NCBI GenBank assembly: GCA_016196565.1
Contig: JACPXK010000021.1
Location: 11,522 to 75,521 of the forward strand
DNA length: 64,000 nucleotides
Direction of reading: 5' to 3'
Source: Candidatus Omnitrophota bacterium
GTDB lineage: Bacteria; Omnitrophota; Omnitrophia; Omnitrophales; Aquincolibacteriaceae
Part shown: one piece after another, positions 35,485 through 45,500 of the stretch
Layout: the number at the start of each line of letters is the position of its first letter
Numbering within the stretch: position 1 is the first letter of the stretch
Position numbers and translations under genes: made by a program
The notes under the pieces: generated by a model
Seen by the model: only the letters and a program-made list of their open reading frames with translations
Databases searched by the model: none
What the model was told of the DNA's origin: nothing

Positions 35485-36786
35485 ATGATTTCGCGATACA
35501 CGCGTCCCGAAATGGGAAAAATTTGGAGTGAAGAAAACAAAGTCCAGAAATGGCTGGACGTGGAACTGGCTGCCTTAGAAGGTCTTGCTCATTACGGTTA
35601 TATTCCGGGAGACATTCCCAAAAAAGTGCGGGATAAAGCGGGATTCAATCTCGAACGCATTCGCGAAATCGAAAAAGTAGTTCAGCATGATGTCATTGCC
35701 TTCCTTACCAATCTGGCCGAACACGTGGGCCCGGTGGGCCGCTATGTTCATTTTGGACTGACCTCTTCGGACATTCTCGATACGGCGCTTGCCCTTCAGC
35801 TTAAAGAAGCTTCCGTGATCCTGATTCGCGAACTCAAAAAATTGATCGAAATCATACGCAAAAAAGCCGGTGAACATAAAAATACTTTAATGGTGGGCCG
35901 CAGTCACGGGGTTCACGCCGAGCCGACGACCTTTGGCCTTAAAATGGCCCTTTTTTATGAGGAATTCAAAAGGAATCTCAAGCGCTTGGAATCTGCCGCG
36001 GAAACCGTCAGCTATGGAAAAATTTCCGGAGCGGTGGGAACTTTCGCGAATGTGCATCCTCAAGTGGAAGATTATGTCTGCAAAAAACTTGGCCTCAAGC
36101 CCGCGCCGGTTTCCACACAAATTCTGCAGCGCGACCGGCATGCCGAATATTTGACCACGCTTGCCATCATCGGCGGATCTCTGGAAAAGCTCGCCACGGA
36201 AATCCGCGGGCTTCAAAAAACTGAGACCCTGGAAGTTCAAGAATTTTTCGGAGAAGGCCAGAAGGGTTCTTCGGCCATGCCGCATAAGCGCAATCCCATT
36301 ACCTGTGAACGGATTGCCGGTCTTTCCCGCATTCTGCGCGGCAATGCCATGGCGGCGCTTGAAAATATCGCGCTCTGGCATGAACGCGACATCACGCATT
36401 CCTCCGTGGAACGCGTCATTTTTCCCGACAGCACCATCCTTTTGGATTATATGATTTCACTCATGCAGGCGGTGATCAAAGATCTTGTCGTGAATAAAGA
36501 AAATATGCGCGTCAATCTCGAGAAAACCCGCGGCATGATTTTTTCCCAAGGGCTTCTCCTTAAATTGATTGAAAAAGGAATGACGCGCGAAGCCGCCTAC
36601 AAATGCGTTCAAGACTGCGCCAAAAAAGTTTGGGAAAATAACCGTCTAAAACTCGAAGATGTGGCCTTGGCGGAAAAAAGAGTCGCCAAGGTTTTGACTC
36701 CGGCGGAAATTAAAGAGGTTTTTAGTTACAAATATCACACCAAAAATGTCCCTCATATTTTTAAACGCGCGGGAATAACCTCATGA
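35485..36786 (+). CDS. purB: Adenylosuccinate lyase
   Basis: 433 residues. It cleaves SAICAR to AICAR and adenylosuccinate to AMP. VHFGLTSSDILDTALAL, GRSHGVHAEPTTFG and the fumarase-superfamily signature EGQKGSSAMPHKRNPI with the catalytic Ser loop are all present. It is the first gene of the purB-C-S-Q-L-F run. GAGG precedes the ATG. Confidence 0.97.
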   Translation: MISRYTRPEMGKIWSEENKVQKWLDVELAALEGLAHYGYIPGDIPKKVRDKAGFNLERIREIEKVVQHDVIAFLTNLAEHVGPVGRYVHFGLTSSDILDTALALQLKEASVILIRELKKLIEIIRKKAGEHKNTLMVGRSHGVHAEPTTFGLKMALFYEEFKRNLKRLESAAETVSYGKISGAVGTFANVHPQVEDYVCKKLGLKPAPVSTQILQRDRHAEYLTTLAIIGGSLEKLATEIRGLQKTETLEVQEFFGEGQKGSSAMPHKRNPITCERIAGLSRILRGNAMAALENIALWHERDITHSSVERVIFPDSTILLDYMISLMQAVIKDLVVNKENMRVNLEKTRGMIFSQGLLLKLIEKGMTREAAYKCVQDCAKKVWENNRLKLEDVALAEKRVAKVLTPAEIKEVFSYKYHTKNVPHIFKRAGITS

Positions 36787-37715
36787 TCACAACCCAGGAA
36801 AAAACAACTATGTCAGAAAAGAAAACGGTTTGGGAAACAAAACTTCCTCTGCCGCTTGCCGGCCGCGGGAAGGTTCGCGATATTTATGAAGTGGATAAAG
36901 ACAAGCTTTTGATTATCACCACCGACCGCTTAAGCGCCTTTGACGTGGTTCTTCCTAATCCGATTCCGGGTAAAGGCAGAGTGCTTACGCAAATTTCCGT
37001 TTTCTGGTTTGATTATTTCAAGAATACTGCGGCGCATCATTTGATTACGGCAGATGTCACCAAAATGAATCTTCCCGCGGACGTGGTGAAGAAATTTGGC
37101 GCGGAGCTCGAAGGCCGTTCGATGCTCGTTAAAAAAGCAAAGCCGCTTTCCGTGGAATGCGTTGTGCGCGGCTATGTCACGGGTTCCGGATGGAAGGATT
37201 ATCTGAAAACCGGCGCGGTTTGCGGTCATGCGCTTCCGAAGGGCCTTAAGCAATGCGAGAAATTGCGTGAGCCGATTTTTACGCCGGCCACCAAAGAAAG
37301 TTCGGGGCACGATATCAATATCGACTTCAAAGAAACGATCAAGCGAGAAGGCGAAGCCGTGGCCAAGCAAATCGAAAAAATCTCCATCGAGCTTTACAAA
37401 AAAGGCGCGGATTATGCCGCCACGAAAGGAATCCTTATTGCCGACACCAAATTCGAGTTCGGAATTCTGGACGGCAAATTGATTTTAATCGATGAAGCCT
37501 TGACGCCCGACAGCTCGCGTTTTTGGCCCAAAGACAAATATGAAGTGGGCCATGATCAGCCGAGTTATGACAAACAAATCGTCCGCAATTATCTTTTGGA
37601 CATTCAATGGAATCAGCAGCCGCCAGCCCCGGAACTTCCGGCAGAGGTGATTGAAAAAACAAGCCAGGCTTACCGCGATGTGTACGAAAGACTGGTAGGA
37701 AGGAAATTAGACTGA
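36783..37715 (+). CDS. purC: SAICAR synthetase
   Basis: 310 residues from the ATG overlapping the purB stop (ATGA). A second ATG at 36810 has the better ribosome binding site (AGGA) and is a plausible true start. GRGKVRDIYEVDKDKLLIITTDRLSAFDVVL, VECVVRGYVTGSGW and FEFGILDGKLILIDEALTPDSSRFW are PurC signatures. It joins CAIR and aspartate with ATP. The length is that of the longer PurC type. Confidence 0.96.
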   Translation: MITTQEKTTMSEKKTVWETKLPLPLAGRGKVRDIYEVDKDKLLIITTDRLSAFDVVLPNPIPGKGRVLTQISVFWFDYFKNTAAHHLITADVTKMNLPADVVKKFGAELEGRSMLVKKAKPLSVECVVRGYVTGSGWKDYLKTGAVCGHALPKGLKQCEKLREPIFTPATKESSGHDINIDFKETIKREGEAVAKQIEKISIELYKKGADYAATKGILIADTKFEFGILDGKLILIDEALTPDSSRFWPKDKYEVGHDQPSYDKQIVRNYLLDIQWNQQPPAPELPAEVIEKTSQAYRDVYERLVGRKLD

Positions 37716-37975
37716 TGTATAAAGCATCCATTAATGTAACACTCAAAAAATCGGTATCCGATCCTCAAGGACAAACGGTGCTGCATGCGCTCGAAACCTT
37801 GGGATTTAAAGAAGCCCGCGATTTGCGCGTGGGCAAATTCTTCGAGCTTACGCTGGATGCTTCGGACAAAGCCAAGGCCGAGGCCGAGGTGCGCGCCATG
37901 TGTGACAAGCTCCTGATTAATCCCGTGATCGAAGAATATTCATTTCAGCTTAGTGAACTGAACGGTAAAAGATAA
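37715..37975 (+). CDS. purS: FGAM synthase subunit PurS
   Basis: 86 residues. YKASINVTLKKSVSDPQGQTVLHALETLGF is the typical start. It bridges PurQ and PurL in the three-part FGAM synthase. The start overlaps the purC stop by one base (TGATG). Confidence 0.95.
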   Translation: MYKASINVTLKKSVSDPQGQTVLHALETLGFKEARDLRVGKFFELTLDASDKAKAEAEVRAMCDKLLINPVIEEYSFQLSELNGKR

Positions 37976-37977
37976 AA

Positions 37978-38000
37978 CAAAAGGTACCAGGTACCTTTTG
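37978..38000 (+). repeat. CAAAAGG...CCTTTTG palindrome between purS and purQ
   Basis: AAAAGGTACC (37979-37988), one base, GGTACCTTTT (37990-37999): a perfect 10-bp inverted repeat, extended by C and G outside. It sits in an otherwise tightly packed operon. Confidence 0.75.
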
Positions 38001-38012
38001 GGTTAGGATGTA

Positions 38013-38708
38013 ATGAAAGCGGCAGTGGTGGTTTTTCCAGGCTCCAATTGCGATACGGATTGTTTCTCGGCGCTTCATGATGTGATGAAGCAGCAAGTGG
38101 AATATGTCTGGCATAAGGAACGCTCACTGCCCAAAGTGGATCTGGTCGTTCTTCCCGGCGGGTTCAGTTATGGAGATTATTTGCGCACCGGCGCGGTGGC
38201 GCGTTTTTCGCCCGCCATGGAAGCGGTGAAAAAACACGCGGCCGAAGGCCGTTATGTCATCGGGATTTGCAATGGCTTTCAAATTCTGCTTGAGGCAGGA
38301 CTTCTTCCGGGCGCTATGCTGCGTAACCGTTCTCTTTCTTTTATCTGCAAACACGTTTGGCTTCGGGCCGAAGAGACGAATACGGCTTTCACCAAGAAAA
38401 TAAAAAAAGGTGAAACCCTTCAAATTCCCATTGCGCACGGCGAAGGCAATTATTATTGCGATGACGAGACCCTTAAACGTTTGCAAAACGAATCACGCAT
38501 TATTTTCCGGTATTCTTCCGAAAAGGGAGAAGTAAGCGATGCCTTCAACCCCAACGGGTCGCGGGACAATATCGCCGGCATTATCAATGAAAAGCGCAAT
38601 GTTCTTGGCATGATGCCTCATCCGGAACGCGCCAGCGAAACCATTCTTTCTTCCGTGGACGGAAGGAAAATATGGGAAAGTTTGATCTTTTATGACTATG
38701 ACACTTGA
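38013..38708 (+). CDS. purQ: FGAM synthase glutaminase subunit PurQ
   Basis: 231 residues. [29 protein letters not shown], the nucleophile GICNGFQIL (Cys) and IAHGEGNYY plus PHPERAS (His, Glu) match PurQ. It supplies ammonia to PurL. Its end overlaps purL. Confidence 0.97.
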   Translation: MKAAVVVFPGSNCDTDCFSALHDVMKQQVEYVWHKERSLPKVDLVVLPGGFSYGDYLRTGAVARFSPAMEAVKKHAAEGRYVIGICNGFQILLEAGLLPGAMLRNRSLSFICKHVWLRAEETNTAFTKKIKKGETLQIPIAHGEGNYYCDDETLKRLQNESRIIFRYSSEKGEVSDAFNPNGSRDNIAGIINEKRNVLGMMPHPERASETILSSVDGRKIWESLIFYDYDT

Positions 38709-40929
38709 AAAAATTAAAATAACGCCGGAATTAATCGCGCGCCACGGCATTACCGGGGAAGAATACCAGCGTATTCAAAAAACCCTGGGCCGCGAGCCCA
38801 ATATCACCGAGCTTGGCATGTTCAGCGTGATGTGGAGCGAGCATTGTTCTTATAAAAATTCCAAACCTATTCTCAAACGTTTTCCCACGCAAGGGTCCAA
38901 AATTCTCGTCAAGGCCGGAGAAGAAAATGCCGGCATCATCGATATCGGCGATGGCCTGGCCATTTGTTTCAAAATCGAAAGTCATAATCATCCCTCCGCG
39001 GTGGAACCTTTTCAAGGCGCGGCCACCGGAGTCGGCGGAATCCTGCGCGATATTTTCACCATGGGGGCGCGGCCCGTTCTTTTGATGAATTCGCTTCGTT
39101 TTGGAAGTTTGGATAAGGCAAACAATCGCCGGCTTTTCAGCGGCGTGGTGGCGGGAATCGCCCATTACGGAAATTGTATCGGGGTTCCGACTATCGGCGG
39201 CGAGGTTTATTTCAATGAATGTTATGAAGGCAATCCGCTTGTCAATGCCATGTGCCTTGGGATTATCAAAAAAGACGCCATCATTAAAGGCAAAGCCGCA
39301 GGCGTCGGAAATCCGGTTTATTATGTGGGATCCACCACCGGGCGTGACGGACTCGGCGGCGCTGCTTTTGCCTCGCGGGAACTCACCGAAGAAAGTCATG
39401 AAGACCGTCCGGCCGTGCAGGTGGGCGATCCTTTCATGGAAAAACTTCTTCTCGAGGCTTGCCTGGAACTTGCGGCCACCGATGCCATTGTCGGCATGCA
39501 GGATATGGGGGCCGCGGGCTTGACATGCGCCACCTGCGAAACTTCGGCGCGCGGATCAACCGGAATCGAAATCGATTTGGCCAAAGTGCCGCTTCGCGAA
39601 ACCAAAATGATTCCTTATGAAATTATGCTTTCCGAATCCCAGGAGAGAATGTTGATCATCGCTAAAAAAGGAAAAGAAAAAATAGTAGAAGATATTTTCG
39701 CTAAATGGGATTTGCACGCCGCCAAAGTCGGGGAAGTCAAAGGCGGCAATTTGACGCGTGTGCTGGATCATGGGGAAGTGGTCGCGGAAATTCCTTCCAA
39801 GGCCTTGGCCGATGAAGGCCCTCTTTATGTTCGCGAGGAAAAAAAGCCGGCTTATCTGGAAGAAGCCCAAAAACTTGATCTGGCAAAAATCCGTGAACCC
39901 AAGGATTTTAACGCTGTACTCAAAAAACTTCTGGATCATCCCAGCATTGCTTCCAAGGCCTGGGTTTGGCAAAAGTACGATCATATGGTCCGCACCGACA
40001 CGGTTTTTTATCCCGGTCATGATGCCGCGCTGATCCGCATTAAAGGAACCTCCAAAGGCATTGCCGTTTCTACGGATTGCAACAGCCTTTATTGTTATCT
40101 CGATCCCTATGAAGGCGGAAAAATCGCCGTGGCGGAGTCCGCGCGCAATATCGCCTGCACCGGCGCCGTTCCCATGGGCATGACCAATTGCCTGAATTTC
40201 GGCAATCCCATGAAACCGGAAATTTTCTGGCAATTTCATCAGGCGGTTGAAGGTATGAGCGAGGCCTGCCGTGCCTTGAAGACGCCGGTGACCGGAGGCA
40301 ATGTCAGTTTTTATAATGAAAGCCCGGCCGGGGCGATTTATCCCACGCCGACCGTTGGATTAGTCGGGCTTTTAGAAAATATTGAAAATCGCGTGCCTTC
40401 CTTTTTTCAAAACGAAGGGGATTTGATTTTTCTGGCCGGGCAAACGTTTGATGAAATCGGCGGAAGCCATTATTTGATGATTGAGCACGGCCTTCAAAAA
40501 GGCCTGCCGCCCCGCCTTGATTTGGAAAAAGAAACCGCGCTTCAGGAATTTTTGCTGGAAGCGGCACGCCTGAAACTTTTAAAATCGGCCCATGACCTCT
40601 CTGAGGGAGGGTTCGCCGTGGCCATGGCCGAATGCATATTAGCGCCAGCAAAAATAATGGGTGCTCAAATCGAACATTTGGATTTAATTCCGGGAGGGAT
40701 TCGCGAAGACTCTCTTTATTTTGGAGAAAGCCAGTCGCGCGTCATTCTTTCCGTGACCTCAGATCGCAAAGAAGCAATTATCCGTATTGCTCAAAACCAC
40801 CGCGTTCCGATTTATCAGGTAGGGAGGGTCGGCGGCGAGGAGCTTGTGATGGGTGATAGAATAAAGCTCGCAGTAAAAGAAATCGCGGCAATTTATCAAT
40901 CGGCAATCCCGAAAAGAATGGAAAAATAG
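38692..40929 (+). CDS. purL: FGAM synthase large subunit PurL
   Basis: 745 residues, the small PurL type that works with separate PurS and Pur[16 protein letters not shown] (ATP site His), [33 protein letters not shown] and [15 protein letters not shown] are signatures. It converts FGAR to FGAM. ATG at 38692 or 38698; both overlap purQ. Confidence 0.97.
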   Translation: MTMTLEKIKITPELIARHGITGEEYQRIQKTLGREPNITELGMFSVMWSEHCSYKNSKPILKRFPTQGSKILVKAGEENAGIIDIGDGLAICFKIESHNHPSAVEPFQGAATGVGGILRDIFTMGARPVLLMNSLRFGSLDKANNRRLFSGVVAGIAHYGNCIGVPTIGGEVYFNECYEGNPLVNAMCLGIIKKDAIIKGKAAGVGNPVYYVGSTTGRDGLGGAAFASRELTEESHEDRPAVQVGDPFMEKLLLEACLELAATDAIVGMQDMGAAGLTCATCETSARGSTGIEIDLAKVPLRETKMIPYEIMLSESQERMLIIAKKGKEKIVEDIFAKWDLHAAKVGEVKGGNLTRVLDHGEVVAEIPSKALADEGPLYVREEKKPAYLEEAQKLDLAKIREPKDFNAVLKKLLDHPSIASKAWVWQKYDHMVRTDTVFYPGHDAALIRIKGTSKGIAVSTDCNSLYCYLDPYEGGKIAVAESARNIACTGAVPMGMTNCLNFGNPMKPEIFWQFHQAVEGMSEACRALKTPVTGGNVSFYNESPAGAIYPTPTVGLVGLLENIENRVPSFFQNEGDLIFLAGQTFDEIGGSHYLMIEHGLQKGLPPRLDLEKETALQEFLLEAARLKLLKSAHDLSEGGFAVAMAECILAPAKIMGAQIEHLDLIPGGIREDSLYFGESQSRVILSVTSDRKEAIIRIAQNHRVPIYQVGRVGGEELVMGDRIKLAVKEIAAIYQSAIPKRMEK

Positions 40930-40967
40930 CAAAAGGAGCCTGGCACCGAGGGGCCTGGCCCCTTTTG
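40930..40967 (+). repeat. CAAAAGG...CCTTTTG palindrome between purL and purF
   Basis: CAAAAGG (40930-40936) and CCTTTTG (40961-40967) enclose a G/C-rich inverted interior (AGCCTGGCACC ... GGGGCCTGGCC). It has the same outer arms as the palindrome before purQ, so both may belong to one small repeat family. Confidence 0.65.
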
Positions 40968-40980
40968 AACTGGAAAATAT

Positions 40981-42390
40981 ATGAGCGGAGAAAACATAAA
41001 AGAATATTGCGGCATATTCGGAGTTTATAATCACCCGGAGGCTGCGCGGATTACGTATTTAGGCCTTTTTGCCCTTCAGCACCGGGGCGAAGAGGCTGCC
41101 GGCATTTGCACCAGCAATGGTGAAGACCTTTATCTTCAAAAAGGCAGGGGCCTGGTCGGCGAAATTTTTTCGGAAGATCATATGTCGAAACTCCCCGGAC
41201 ATATTGCCATCGGCCACACGCGTTATTCCACCACCGGATCGTCGAGTTTGATCAACGCCCAGCCTTATAAAGTGGATTATTCACGCGGCCAAATCGCCGT
41301 CGGCCATAACGGAAATCTCGTCAATGCCCAAATTCTCCGCGGCGAACTCGAAGCCTACGGCTCGATTTTTGCCAGCACCACGGATTCCGAAATTTTCGTC
41401 CACTTGATGGCCAAACCCTCTTATCGCACGACGGAAGAAGCCGTGGTCGAGTCCGTCAAACGGGTCGAAGGGGCCTACAGCCTGGTGATTTTAAAAGAAA
41501 AACAATTAATCGGTGCGCGCGATCCGCATGGATTCCGCCCGCTTTGTTTCGGAAAACTTGGGTCGGGTTATGTTTTGGCTTCCGAGACCTGTGCTTTTGA
41601 TTTGATCGAAGCTGATTTTATCCGCGAAGTGGAACCCGGCGAAGTCCTTGTGATCGATGAAAAAGGTCCGAGAAGTTATTTTCCTTTTAAGGATAAAACC
41701 GTCAAACGTGCGCACTGTATTTTCGAACATGTTTATTTCGCCCGCCCTGATTCCACGATTTTCGGCGATAATGTCGCCCTTGTCCGCGAGAAACTCGGGA
41801 TCAATCTCGCCAAAGAACAACCCGCGAAGGCCGATATCGTCATCCCCGTGCCGGACTCCGGAAATTTCGCGGCCATGGGATTTGCCAAAGAGTCCGGCAT
41901 TCCGCTGGCCCACGGTTTTACCCGCAATCACTATATCGGCCGGACTTTTATCAGCCCGACTCAAGCCGCGCGTTCCCTCAAAGTGAAAATCAAACTCAAT
42001 CCCATTCGCGAAGTCGTGGAAGGAAAGCGGGTGGTGGTGGTGGATGATTCCATTGTGCGCGGCAATACGGCCAAGTCGCGCGTCAAACTTCTGCGCAAAG
42101 CCGGAGCGCGCGAAGTGCATATGCGCATCAGCTGCCCTCCCCATATTTCGCCCTGCTATTACGGCATTGATTTTCCCTCGAAAGCCGAGCTTTTAGCTTG
42201 CAATAACACCATGGAAGAAATCAAAAAATTCCTCGATGTGGAAAGTATCGGCTATCTCAGCCTCGAAGGCATGCTTTCGGCCACCACTCAACCCCACGCA
42301 AATTTCTGCTCCGCCTGCTTCAGCGGGAACTATCCGACCGCCGTCTTTGACGACGTGGATAAGTTCAAGCTGGAAAAAAAGAGAAATTGA
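40981..42390 (+). CDS. purF: Amidophosphoribosyltransferase
   Basis: 469 residues. A short propeptide precedes the catalytic Cys in EYCGIFGVYNHPEA. GLFALQHRGEEAAGI and GHTRYSTTG form the glutaminase site, and VVVVDDSIVRGNTAKSRV is the PRPP loop. Cys residues near the C-terminus (ISCPPHISPCYYG and NFCSACFSG) resemble those binding the 4Fe-4S cluster in the Bacillus-type enzyme. It commits PRPP to purine synthesis. Last gene of the pur run. Confidence 0.97.
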   Translation: MSGENIKEYCGIFGVYNHPEAARITYLGLFALQHRGEEAAGICTSNGEDLYLQKGRGLVGEIFSEDHMSKLPGHIAIGHTRYSTTGSSSLINAQPYKVDYSRGQIAVGHNGNLVNAQILRGELEAYGSIFASTTDSEIFVHLMAKPSYRTTEEAVVESVKRVEGAYSLVILKEKQLIGARDPHGFRPLCFGKLGSGYVLASETCAFDLIEADFIREVEPGEVLVIDEKGPRSYFPFKDKTVKRAHCIFEHVYFARPDSTIFGDNVALVREKLGINLAKEQPAKADIVIPVPDSGNFAAMGFAKESGIPLAHGFTRNHYIGRTFISPTQAARSLKVKIKLNPIREVVEGKRVVVVDDSIVRGNTAKSRVKLLRKAGAREVHMRISCPPHISPCYYGIDFPSKAELLACNNTMEEIKKFLDVESIGYLSLEGMLSATTQPHANFCSACFSGNYPTAVFDDVDKFKLEKKRN

Positions 42391-42467
42391 ACTTTCTCTT
42401 CATTCCAAGTATTTTATAGCAATTCCGATCATCTTTAATCACGATCTTTCGCCTTTCCAACCCGTTT

Positions 42468-42496
42468 TTGCAATAGGGGATCGCATCAGCTATCCT
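42468..42496 (+). promoter_or_regulatory. Promoter of giant ORF B
   Basis: TTGCAA (42468-42473), a 17-base spacer and TATCCT (42491-42496), leaving a leader of about 40 bases. The ribosome binding site is weak. Confidence 0.5.
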
Positions 42497-42542
42497 TTAG
42501 AAATTTCATTACGAAAGGCTAGCCAATCGTGAGCTCAGCGTT

Positions 42543-45500
42543 ATGATTTTTTCCAAAATGCCTAGGAAAAATTTCCATTTTTCTCTCAAAATCACGTCCA
42601 TTTTTTTGTCTCTTACTTTAATCTTTTCTAATTCCCTTTCTTTTGCTGTCCCTGTGAAGCCTGCCTCCGCGGTCCCAAGCTCATTGAATGAAGATTTTCC
42701 CGGCAATCTTTCCTCGGTCCGTGTTCCCGAGGATCTAGGAACAATCCAGGAATCGTTTAGGGGGAATACCGATAAAGTCATTGTGCTTATTCAAGATGCC
42801 CACGCCGTCCCCGACGCTCAAAGGAACATTCAAAAGTTGATTGCCTATTTTCAAACCGAATACAAAGTCAATCTTGTCGGCCTCGAAGGCGCCGTTTCAA
42901 AACTGGACCCCCGGATTTTCAAAAGTTTTCCCGATAAGGAAATCTTAAAAAAGACCCTCGATCAATATTTTGAACGTGGAGAGTTGACCGGCGGTACGGC
43001 CGCGGCCATTTTGGATGAATCCGAAAGTGTTTATCAAGGCATCGAGGATTTGGCATTGTACGAAGAGGGAATACGGCTTTATCAGGAAGCGATGTTGGAT
43101 CGAGATGGGGCCGCCAAAAAGATCGACCGGATGAAAAAGGTTTTGAATTCGGAAAAGGAAAAAATATATTCCAAAAAACTTTTAGAAATCGACCGGGCCC
43201 TTGAAGGTTTTTACGAAAACAACGGTTCATTTCTCGAAGTTTTAGAAAAATTGGCGGGAGTTAAAAGACCTGCGGCCGGGTCCGAGCTTGCCTTGATTTT
43301 GGAAGAAAGCCGTCGCCAAGGAAATGATCAAGATGATTATCGGGAGGTCAAAAGGACGGCTCAAGAAATCAAAAAGCACTTGCCACCGAGTGATATCAAA
43401 ATGTTCCATCAAAAATATCAGGAATTCCAAACCGCTCAAATTACGCCCCAAGCCTTCGCCTTGTTTCTCGAAGAGCTTGTTGGCCGTCATCCTGAGGCAG
43501 GCCTCAGAATGACGGCGCGTCTTTCCCGTCTCGTAAAAAATCAGAAAAAGCTTGAGGCCGTCAGGGGCACCAAGCTCTTCGACGATTTTGAGCGTTATGC
43601 GCGGTCCGTAGAAGTTTCGCTGATTCAGACCGAAGAGCAAAAGAAATTAAGCGAGAAAAGCCGTCAATTTCGTCTGCTCGAACGCCTTGCCCGGCTTGAA
43701 CTCAGCCGTGAGGATTGGAATGAAATACAACCTGTCATCCTGACGGAATTTCGTCATCACCTCGCCTTTTACCGGAACGCCGAAAAACGCGATCACGCGA
43801 TCTGGCAAAAATTTTCTTCTATGCTTCATGAGCATAACGTCAAGTCCGCGATTTTGGTGGCGGGAGGATTTCACGGCGAAGGCCTTACGCGCCGCCTTAA
43901 AGAAAGTCAAATGTCCTATCTTCTTCTGAGTCCCGCGATTCATGTCATTCCGGAAAAGACGGCATACCGGGACCAAATGAAAGGGGAGTTTTCCTGGAAG
44001 CATTATTTTAAAGTGGAGCACGGAAGAATCAGCCTGTACAAAGCCTTCGTGCGCGCGACCCGCGATCAGCTTTTAAAAACCGCAAGTCATGGCCGGACCT
44101 TAAAAACTTGGCGCGATCAAATCATCATGGATTTGGCGGACGAGGGAAAAATAGAAAAGGCCGGAGAATACACGGCCTTTATGGATGAGGTGGGCCGTCC
44201 TAGTCAAAACAAAATTCGTGATCCCGGAATGCAAAAAATCGACCGTTTTCTGGCCGGCTTACGCATGCTTGAGACCAAACACGAGCTTACTACTTCCAAT
44301 ATTCTAAAACTTTTTCAGACGGCCCCCGTTTCGCAAGGGACCATTCCGACCTTTGCGGCCGGCGCCGACGATCCCGGGCTTTTGGCAAAACCTCAGTCCT
44401 TGTTCCGGTCGGAGGCAAGGGTAATCAAGCGGATTCCAGAGCGGGACGCCGACATCAAGGGGCTTGATATTTACCCGGTTTATCTGACTTTGAGAAATGA
44501 GCTTGAAGCAGCAGGATTGCAAGCCGGCGAATTAAAACGTGTGACGACGGCGCTGGAACGTTTTATCAGCAGTCAGCATCCTTTTACGCTCAGGCGCGGC
44601 AAGCCTCTCCTTAACTTAATCAGGATTTTCGATCCTGATCTTGACGGCAGAATCAGCGATTTTGTTTTGGATTCCGAAGGGGCCTATCAAATGCTGGGAG
44701 AGGCCTTTAACAGCAGGAATTTTTATGATCGCGACAGACTTCTCGAACTTTATTTCATGCGCCGGCTTTTGGAAAAACAAGAAGAAGGTCAAAACCGTTT
44801 TGAAATCAAGACCGGCGGCATCAGAATTAAATCAAATCAAATTGGCAACGCTATCCCGGATGCCATCGTCTACGATAAAACGCTTGACCGGGATTTGATC
44901 GGAGAATTCCGTGCCGTGACGGGAGCAAGCGGGATCAAAGAAATCTTTCACGAAAAAGAGGACCAGCTTATTCAGTACATAAAATTTTTGCTTAGCACGG
45001 ACACTGCTGAAATTTATCCTCAGCATGTCATCGGGCAAAGGCCTGTGAGCGGATTCCTTTTTGTCTTGGGAGATAAACTGCTTTCCGGCCGGGGCGAAGA
45101 AAAATGGGAATTGGAAGCGGAAATTCGCCAGAAAATTAAACCGCTTTTTCGAAGGGCGCGCGTCCAACTGGCCGCACAGGATATTCCGATTTTAAATTCT
45201 GATTTGGGACCCGATGATGTTTTTGTGGAACCAGTCGATCAGCCTGTGCTCTATCGCCGAAAGGCAAGCGATAAAATTATGGAAAATGAAGTGGCCCTAA
45301 GCCGCGCGTCCTGGACCAAAGTGGATGAAATTTTGAAGCGGCTGATGGAAAGCCCTGAATTTGCAAAGTCCGCAGGCCCAACTTCCGCGGAGATTTTTGG
45401 CTATTTTGGAAATCAAGGGGGAGAATCGCCGGAACGAATGTATGACCAATACCAAGCGCTTGGCCCGACGCGGGACGCAAGAATGGAAGCCCTTCGCCGT

